This document shows positions 33,025 to 38,981 of a stretch of 38,981 bases of DNA, piece after piece. The translations under genes were made by a program, and so were the position numbers. The notes below the pieces were generated by a model that saw only the letters and a list, made by a program, of their open reading frames with translations, searched no databases and was not told the origin of the DNA. Position 1 is the first letter of the stretch. Each line of letters opens with the position of its first letter. Location of the stretch: assembly GCF_015207665.1 (NCBI RefSeq), contig NZ_JADEWL010000062.1, forward strand, positions 1 through 38,981. The letters are read 5' to 3'. The DNA is from Plectonema cf. radiosum LEGE 06105 (GTDB lineage Bacteria; Cyanobacteriota; Cyanobacteriia; Cyanobacteriales; Nostocaceae).

Positions 33025-34908
33025 TCATGATTCATCATCGAAAAATGCCAGTTTAGCAAATTGTACGGTTGGAAGTAATACAGAACGGTCTAAGTATTTA
33101 TTACCGCGCTCGCAAGATGTTTCGGGGCTAAATAAGCAAGCGTGACAAGCTGCCCAATGCAGAGATGTATTACCTTGGAAGGGTGTATGTTCGGCGCATA
33201 AGGGGTCGGAAGCACACAAGCCCATTTGTTCTAAAGCTTGGTCGATATGATGTCCTAAAGTTAACGGCTCTCCCAAGCTGACTAATCCCCCTAAAGTACC
33301 TTCGCTGTCGGGAGCGGCAGTGTAAATTAATACTCCCGCCATTGTTTCACCTTCTTCTTCTGGTCGTTTGGAATAAATTCTTTCTTTAAGACTAGCTGCA
33401 TTGTAACCGCATTCGATAGCCATTTGCCGCATCAATGCATGAGCGAAGGAATGAAGTAAAATGTAGCGAACACTGGGAAATCTGACTTGTTCGGGATCGA
33501 GGGAACGAAGTTTACACCAACTGTTATGAGCTTGAATTGCTTGATTTTCGTAAGCTTTTAGTTGAGTGTCTTTTTCCCAGTGGTGGAGTTTACTTTCTTT
33601 GAATTGAATAAAAATTCCTTCTCCTTTAACTTCATTTGCTGGAACCCATTTAGGTTTATTCCGACACAGAGGAACTTGATGTTCGTTGAGAATTTCTCCA
33701 GCATCAATGAAATCACCGGGGGATTGAATTCGGGTAAATCCGATCAGAGCGCGGACTTCTCGCAGTCTTTGAGCGAGGACTACTTTTTCGATATACTTGG
33801 AATAACCCGTTGGTGGTGAAACGGTTTTTAATTGGAAGTCGGGAGTATTAAGACGGGGGTTAGCGTTGGAAAAAACTGACCATTCTGGGGTTTTTAAATC
33901 TCTAATAGCTGATTCGTCTGTATTTTCTGGCTGATGTTGTTTATTTTCGATTATTTGCCAAACTTTTTCGATGGAATGCTTTGATAATTCTTGTAATAAT
34001 TCTGGAAATTGATTTGTAGCTTGAAAAACTTGAATCAAGGTTTCTAAAGTAGCTTGATTGGGTGCTTTCCCCAAAGAAGTCCAATATTTTTCGACTGTTT
34101 GTACTAACTGATTGGAAGTGGTAGGTATTGATAAAGCCGATAAAGTGATGGGAAACCAACTATTTGATGCTCCGAGCAAAATAGTTTTCATTTGTTTTTC
34201 GCACTCGTCATCAAAATTGCGTAAATGGGGATTACGAGCGCGACACCTGGGCATATTTTTCTTGCCTTCCTCACCAAAAGCATCCGATAATCGACGACGA
34301 GCATCACAGCGATCGCACTTTACCTCAATATCTGTAGGAGAACCGGAAACACCCAATTCTTCTAACCGCAACCTTGGATTACAGCTAGTATCTCCCCTAT
34401 GAACGAAATAAACCCAAGGAAAATCATCTAAATGTCCTTTTTCGCAAGATACTAGAAATTTTGCAGGAATTACTGTAGGCTCGTGTTTAGCTTTGGGACA
34501 TTGTTTGTGAACGTAACGGGTTTGATCTGGTCTATAAGCATTTTCTTTAAGTTGAAAAAAACCAGATTGTAAAGGAGCGAGTAACCGACATTTAGGACAT
34601 ACCATCCATCCCGGAAAAGGAGCTACCGGAATTCCGATTCTGTTATCCTCATTAAAAGGACTTGATTGACTTACTTCCTCTTCCGGTACAGGTGGAGCAA
34701 GTAATTGTTTAACCTGAAATCCCAACTCCTTACGAACAGCAGCTAATAAACGTTCTTCGCCTAATTCCTTCGTACCATTAACACTCCAATCATCCAACCC
34801 CATCACCATAGCGGAAAGATTGGGTAAATCCAAAACCGCACCCACTCCAAAGGAAAATAATATTTGGCTTGGTCTAAGTTCGCCGACTCTATACTTATAA
34901 TTTGACAT
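33025..34908 (-). CDS. drmB: DISARM protein DrmB (DUF1998)
   Basis: A 627-residue protein starting MSNYKYRVGELRPSQILFSF, GVGAVLDLPNLSAMVMGLDD, which is characteristic of DrmB. It holds several Cys pairs likely to bind zinc (CPKCR at 104-107, CEKGHLDDFPW, CDRCDARRR) and a C-terminal DUF1998 domain (ILLHSFAHALMRQMAIECGY, GVLIYTAAPDSEGTLGGLVS). DrmB forms a complex with the DrmA helicase; in DISARM the core is DrmA, DrmB and the PLD protein DrmC, with a methyltransferase. It begins 17 nt after the drmA stop and is surely co-transcribed. No drmC follows: the region downstream (32829-33024) is empty and the next gene is relE on the other strand. Confidence 0.9.
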   Translation of the reverse strand: MSNYKYRVGELRPSQILFSFGVGAVLDLPNLSAMVMGLDDWSVNGTKELGEERLLAAVRKELGFQVKQLLAPPVPEEEVSQSSPFNEDNRIGIPVAPFPGWMVCPKCRLLAPLQSGFFQLKENAYRPDQTRYVHKQCPKAKHEPTVIPAKFLVSCEKGHLDDFPWVYFVHRGDTSCNPRLRLEELGVSGSPTDIEVKCDRCDARRRLSDAFGEEGKKNMPRCRARNPHLRNFDDECEKQMKTILLGASNSWFPITLSALSIPTTSNQLVQTVEKYWTSLGKAPNQATLETLIQVFQATNQFPELLQELSKHSIEKVWQIIENKQHQPENTDESAIRDLKTPEWSVFSNANPRLNTPDFQLKTVSPPTGYSKYIEKVVLAQRLREVRALIGFTRIQSPGDFIDAGEILNEHQVPLCRNKPKWVPANEVKGEGIFIQFKESKLHHWEKDTQLKAYENQAIQAHNSWCKLRSLDPEQVRFPSVRYILLHSFAHALMRQMAIECGYNAASLKERIYSKRPEEEGETMAGVLIYTAAPDSEGTLGGLVSLGEPLTLGHHIDQALEQMGLCASDPLCAEHTPFQGNTSLHWAACHACLFSPETSCERGNKYLDRSVLLPTVQFAKLAFFDDES

Positions 34909-34917
34909 AGTTTGTAG

Positions 34918-34972
34918 TAAGGGATTTATCCCTTATTATGATCATTTTGAGGGATAAATCCCTCACTACTAG
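34918..34972. repeat. Pair of palindromic repeats at the drmA stop codon
   Basis: Two copies of a GTAGTnAGGGATTTATCCCT-type palindrome: one at about 34918-34941, read on the plus strand (AGTAAGGGATTTATCCCTTA), and one at about 34951-34972 in the opposite sense (GAGGGATAAATCCCTCACTA). The drmA stop (TAA, 34926-34928) lies inside the first. A third copy is at 38609. Confidence 0.75.
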
Positions 34973-37900
34973 CAGCCATCGGTTGCGGTACGCGACTAAA
35001 ATCATCATCGGGGGTACAGTCGTGTAATATCAAACCTACTGTTGGTTCGACGTTACGTAAAGAATTTAAACAAGTAAAATCTTGCCAGTCTTGCTGTCCT
35101 GCCGATCGCAATAATTCAACAGTCACTCCATCGCGTTTCCCCGATTTGTACTTTAAAATACCACCACCTTGAATATTTTCCGCTTGGCTTAACCAAGTAT
35201 CTATTTTTGATTCGAGCGCTTGTTTTACTAGTTTCTGGGTTTGATTATCTGCGATTAATCCAGCACGTTTACATATCGCGTCAACGGCAGCTTTAATATA
35301 AGGATGATTGCGTTCGATGCGTCCGGGTTGTTCGTTGCCGTTGAATTCGTTACCCGCTAATCGAATCATGGATACTAATAATGCAGCTAAACCTCTGTCG
35401 ATCGCACGGGATGCAAATGGTGTTAAGGATAATGCTTCGACGTGCTGGTAGAATGTGGCGTGGTAATGTTGAAAGCGTTCGTAATGTGATAAGTCTCTGG
35501 GACGCGCCCAATTATACACGGTAATTACTAAGCCGGGATAGCTACGACCGACGCGACTGGTGGCTTGGATGTATTCTGCGGTGTTTTTGGGTTGTCCGGT
35601 AACTGCCATGATTCCCAAGCGTTTTACGTCTACTCCGACGGATATCATGTTGGTTGCGAGTAAAACTGCTAAGGGTTCGTATTGGTCTACTTTTTGTTTG
35701 GCTCTGCGTTTGGCTTTGATTTCTGCTTCTTGTTTGGGGTCGAAGGATGTTTCTAATTTATCTAAAACTATAGGTATATCTGTGGAGTCTTTACGGGATG
35801 TGAGTTCTTCTAAATCAACTCGCAATCTTTTCGCAAGTCCCCGACGATCCATTTTTGCTAAACGGGTGCGAATATCATCTTCGACTAATCTTCGCATTCC
35901 TCCGAGTTCGCGCATGGAGTTAAAATAACCTACTAAGGTCATCCACGGGTCAACATCAGTTCCATATTGTTCGTATAAGGATTGAGAAGCTGCGAGGATG
36001 GCTACATAAACTCGAATTAATACTGCTTTTAATCTCCTTCCGGTAGCGCAGATTCCTAAATAACGTCTTCCGGGATTTTCGGGGCTGGGGGTGCGTTGAC
36101 GAGAGAAAAAGTTATCGGAAACGTCTAATCCTTGGGGTGGGAATACTTGGACTTTGCGTAAAAATAAGTTGTATACCTGGGATGATGCTTGACGAATCGT
36201 TGCTGTGGAAGCGATTACTTTGGGACGTACTTTTTTACCGTTTACTTCCCAAGAAGCAAGTTCGTCTACAGCTGTTTCATAAAGTCCGACTAATGTACCC
36301 AAGGGACCACTAATTAAGTGTAATTCGTCTTGGATAATTAAATCGGGTGGTCTGAGTAAATTTGAAGGTACCGTTTTAGCTGCTGGTAAATCTCTAAGTT
36401 TACGATGGGTATCCGTATCTTCGATATCCGGAGAACGAAAACCGTGGCGATCGCAATATCCATTCACTTTACCAAATAGCATTTGCACTTCACCTTTCCA
36501 CGGCATTTGTGCAAATTTATCGACGGTGGCAATTAATAATGTCGGTAAGCGACGATATATTTCTTCGTCTACGACTAAGATTGGTAATCCTTCGTCTTTG
36601 GATTGCTTTTTGGTAAATAAACAGCGTCCTAAACTATCACCACAATAAACTAAAGTGCGTCCCCTACCTTTACTAACGGTTTCGACTTCGATATTTTTAC
36701 CGGGGTCAATTTTAGTCCCGCACCAAGGACAATTAGTCAGTTGATGGGGTGAACCGCTACCGCTATGCTGATATTGTCCCCGCGCTTTTTTACTGAATTC
36801 TTCGCTTTGCTCGGTATGATTGGGAGTTGTACGTTGTCCTACCCATAAACCGATGCGAAAAGGTTCTTTACCCCATTGCGGCTGTTCCCGACGGATAGAT
36901 TCGCAAGCACAAATTAAGGTTGTAGCCCGTTGAAATTGCTGTAAGGTCAAAAGTCGTAAAGTATAGCGCATCAGCACCGCAACGCCCGATTCACCGTTAC
37001 GTCCACCGATGTTTGGTTGCAGTCGTCGCAGTGCTATAGTGTATGCCGTCAATCCTAAATAAGCTTCGGTTTTACCACCACCTGTGAGGAACCATAATAA
37101 ATCTGCTACTGCATCGGTTTCGTGACTTCTATCGGGATGATGTAAATCGGTACTGCTGGGTAAGTTGAGTAAGATAAACGCTAATTGGAAGGGATACCAG
37201 GTAGGATTGGGAATTTGATCTAATTCTGGTTGTTTCCCCTGTCTTACTTGTTCCGAGTAAATTGAACGCAAGCGTTGTAAATACATGGCTTTGTTCATAA
37301 ATCGGAATGCTTCAGCTGCTTTTTCGTTGGTTTCTAGCAGTTGTAAACCCGATTGAATTCGTTTTAAAGCGCGATCGCAATTATTTATCGCAGTATTTGC
37401 GGTGTCTTGGTAATCTGTCAATCCTTCTTTGGGGTCAGATATCCGCTTTGATTGGGTTTGAATCCAGGTTTCGTAAGCTGTAATTAACGGATTGAGTTTG
37501 GTTGTTAAGTCGGTGGTTTGAGAAAGTTCTTGCATATCCAAAACCAAACCTGATAATTCCGGTATTTCGTCAGCTTGAGGAGGTGTGGATTTGGGAACTT
37601 CGTATACAGGAACAACAGAAGTAGATAATTTTACAGCTTTTTCTGTAGTTTCCGCAGCAGTTTCAGCACTTACGCTTACACCATGTCCGATCGCAAATTC
37701 TACCTGTTTGCGGTACAGCATAGCCATTGCTTTTTCTTCGGCTGCAATTACCGGATCTAATTTACTGGATGCTCTTTGATGTCCCCGTTTGAGGAAAATA
37801 TCGGTATGTTGTGAATCTGCTGAAACAACGCTTAATTCCGGTTGAAACAACCAAGCTCTATCTCTTAATTTATCAAGTTCCTTTTGTGCGTTGATTAAAA

Positions 37901-38948
37901 ATAAACTAACAATCCAATCTTGATTACTTTGTTTTTTTATACGTCCTAATACGATAACATCGGGAAAATCTTGATTAACTACCCATTTATTAATTTCACC
38001 TTCCTTTAAAGGTATGGGAGAGGAAGTTTCCAGAATTTGATGACGTTTCCAAACAGTTTTCGGTTGACTATTATCGAACGGTGTTATTTCGCTTTTAGTC
38101 CGTTCGTATTGTCCCCAACCAGCAGTTACCTGTAAAGCTGTAGCTGTATTGCTGACACAAAAAGTCATGCCAAAAGAAGAAGGAAACATGGTTTCATTAG
38201 AGACAGTATTAGATTCCGTCGTTCCTTCCTCAGTATTACCCGAACCCGCAACAGCTAATTCATCCTGTTGTTCCAAACTTACTTGCTGTCGCTGGGGTGC
38301 AAGCAATCCGACTAAATAGCGATCGCGCACGCTTGCTTCATTAATTTCTTCATTTTCACCACCAGCGGGACCTAGTAAATCTGCTAGTATTGCTTGTTCT
38401 AGTTTTGCTCGGATTTCGTAGGGGGAGGGTACTTGTAATTGAGTATCTGATTCTTTTTTGTCAAATTCATCCGTTATATTATTTTCATCCGTTGCCAAAT
38501 TTTCATCCGTTATATTATTTTCATCCGTTATATTCTTTTCATCCGTTGCCAAATCTTCATCCGTTACATTATTCTCATCCGTTGCAAAATCTTCTTCGGT
38601 TTCGGATGGGGGATGAGGGATAAATCCCTCACTACGAACAAGGGCAATTTTATTATTTTGTTTTTGTTTTGATTGGGATTTTGAAGTTGATTTTTTAGAC
38701 TTTTTATTTTTATTATCAAAATAACGAATTATATCGTTAGCAATATTTTCGGCAATTTCTTCCTCTACTCCCAAGCTATCAGCGTCTTTATCTAAATCAA
38801 GCTGGTTTAAAAGGATATTCAGTTGGGATTCGGGAGCAGAAATAACAGCACTCCAATCTAATTGAGCCGTACCTTGACGCAATTGTTTATTTAATTCTTC
38901 TAAGTTCAATTTCCCAGGAAGTATTGTTGGGAGAGTGATTGTTTGCAT
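34926..38948 (-). CDS. drmA: DISARM helicase DrmA
   Basis: A 1340-residue superfamily 2 helicase. Domains seen: a DrmA N-terminal region (ILADLLGPAGGENEEINEAS, VRDRYLVGLLAPQ), Walker A in FLTGGGKTEAYLGL (~residue 624), a zinc-finger-like NCPWCGTKI with a later CGDSLGRC, DEAH-type IIQDELHLISGPLG (~874), SAT motif IASTATIRQASS (~916) and motif VI QATSRVGRSYPGLVITVYNW (~1129). DrmA binds DNA and, with DrmB, detects phage DNA with 5' overhangs; DISARM then restricts it. A linker at residues ~119-160 consists of seven 6-residue repeats (DENNIT / DENLAT). The motif SEGFIP occurs both near residue 108 and at the C-terminus, each encoded by the same palindromic repeat. Upstream genes run past the window edge. 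Confidence 0.92.
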   Translation of the reverse strand: MQTITLPTILPGKLNLEELNKQLRQGTAQLDWSAVISAPESQLNILLNQLDLDKDADSLGVEEEIAENIANDIIRYFDNKNKKSKKSTSKSQSKQKQNNKIALVRSEGFIPHPPSETEEDFATDENNVTDEDLATDEKNITDENNITDENLATDENNITDEFDKKESDTQLQVPSPYEIRAKLEQAILADLLGPAGGENEEINEASVRDRYLVGLLAPQRQQVSLEQQDELAVAGSGNTEEGTTESNTVSNETMFPSSFGMTFCVSNTATALQVTAGWGQYERTKSEITPFDNSQPKTVWKRHQILETSSPIPLKEGEINKWVVNQDFPDVIVLGRIKKQSNQDWIVSLFLINAQKELDKLRDRAWLFQPELSVVSADSQHTDIFLKRGHQRASSKLDPVIAAEEKAMAMLYRKQVEFAIGHGVSVSAETAAETTEKAVKLSTSVVPVYEVPKSTPPQADEIPELSGLVLDMQELSQTTDLTTKLNPLITAYETWIQTQSKRISDPKEGLTDYQDTANTAINNCDRALKRIQSGLQLLETNEKAAEAFRFMNKAMYLQRLRSIYSEQVRQGKQPELDQIPNPTWYPFQLAFILLNLPSSTDLHHPDRSHETDAVADLLWFLTGGGKTEAYLGLTAYTIALRRLQPNIGGRNGESGVAVLMRYTLRLLTLQQFQRATTLICACESIRREQPQWGKEPFRIGLWVGQRTTPNHTEQSEEFSKKARGQYQHSGSGSPHQLTNCPWCGTKIDPGKNIEVETVSKGRGRTLVYCGDSLGRCLFTKKQSKDEGLPILVVDEEIYRRLPTLLIATVDKFAQMPWKGEVQMLFGKVNGYCDRHGFRSPDIEDTDTHRKLRDLPAAKTVPSNLLRPPDLIIQDELHLISGPLGTLVGLYETAVDELASWEVNGKKVRPKVIASTATIRQASSQVYNLFLRKVQVFPPQGLDVSDNFFSRQRTPSPENPGRRYLGICATGRRLKAVLIRVYVAILAASQSLYEQYGTDVDPWMTLVGYFNSMRELGGMRRLVEDDIRTRLAKMDRRGLAKRLRVDLEELTSRKDSTDIPIVLDKLETSFDPKQEAEIKAKRRAKQKVDQYEPLAVLLATNMISVGVDVKRLGIMAVTGQPKNTAEYIQATSRVGRSYPGLVITVYNWARPRDLSHYERFQHYHATFYQHVEALSLTPFASRAIDRGLAALLVSMIRLAGNEFNGNEQPGRIERNHPYIKAAVDAICKRAGLIADNQTQKLVKQALESKIDTWLSQAENIQGGGILKYKSGKRDGVTVELLRSAGQQDWQDFTCLNSLRNVEPTVGLILHDCTPDDDFSRVPQPMAASSEGFIPQNDHNKG
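38466..38591. repeat. Seven 18-bp tandem repeats inside drmA
   Basis: Units of the form TTCATCCGTTATATTATT or TTCATCCGTTGCCAAATT are repeated seven times in frame, giving an acidic, Thr/Asn-rich linker. Confidence 0.9.
38609..38630. repeat. Third copy of the palindromic repeat, in the drmA 5' region
   Basis: GAGGGATAAATCCCTCACTA is identical over 20 bp to the copy near the drmA stop and encodes SEGFIP in frame. Confidence 0.8.
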
Positions 38949-38981
38949 AATTTTTAATGAGAGGGGGAAGAGGGGGAAGAG
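38949..38981. repeat. G-rich tandem repeat upstream of drmA
   Basis: GAGGGGGAA units repeat at least twice up to the window edge, directly before the drmA start, where a promoter or upstream gene end should be. No ribosome binding site or promoter can be judged here. Confidence 0.5.

Noticed and set aside
38466-38591. Possible CRISPR array from regularly spaced repeats
   Set aside because: The units are contiguous 18-mers without spacers, in frame in drmA; this is a coding minisatellite.

Overview
The window reads as AT-rich chromosomal DNA of a filamentous, probably heterocystous (Nostocales-type) cyanobacterium. The sequence evidence is the many HIP1 octamers (GCGATCGC, for example at 9613, 17785, 29763 and 38322), the heptanucleotide short tandem repeats of the CTATTCC type, and families that are heavily amplified in such genomes: Uma2 endonuclease, XisH/XisI, TM-tailed NACHT NTPase, RelN, caspase-pentapeptide and DUF4351 proteins. 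No rRNA, tRNA or CRISPR array was seen.

1-6920 is a worn accessory region. It holds the edge of a transposase, an Rpn/DUF4351-like protein, a Uma2 endonuclease between a full HPr-kinase-like gene and a decayed C-terminal copy of it, a PIN toxin/antitoxin pair whose toxin is frameshifted, an intact PrlF/YhaV pair with a palindromic operator, and a Doc toxin broken by a frameshift and a MITE-like insertion.

6882-18074 (all minus strand) is a cell-surface polysaccharide or glycolipid operon: a truncated first gene, a Wzx-like flippase, four GT4 and one GT2 glycosyltransferases, a sulfotransferase, a methyltransferase and an ABC exporter. Its upstream end is cut off by mobile DNA: an IS630-family element with 33-bp inverted repeats and a possible -1 slippery site, then a 4.6-kb Tn3-family transposon (38-bp inverted repeats at 19240 and 23807). 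The Tn3 element carries a tyrosine recombinase, a 5'-truncated tnpA and, as cargo, a NACHT NTPase gene of the anti-phage/conflict type.

24070-38948 is a defence or conflict island: xisH/xisI, a 1523-residue STAND NTPase with an N-terminal Cap4-like nuclease (Avs-like architecture), a Trypco1-domain protein divergent from a membrane-anchored caspase-like protease with pentapeptide repeats, a relN/relE pair with a nonsense mutation in relE, and the DISARM core genes drmB and drmA. No drmC or methyltransferase is in the window, and DNA upstream of drmA runs off the right edge. Several genes here are broken by single events (frameshift, nonsense, repeat insertion), while small palindromic repeats have landed in frame in others. 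The best candidates for something new are the NACHT-carrying Tn3 element, the nuclease-STAND / Trypco1-caspase neighbourhood, and the drmAB pair without drmC.
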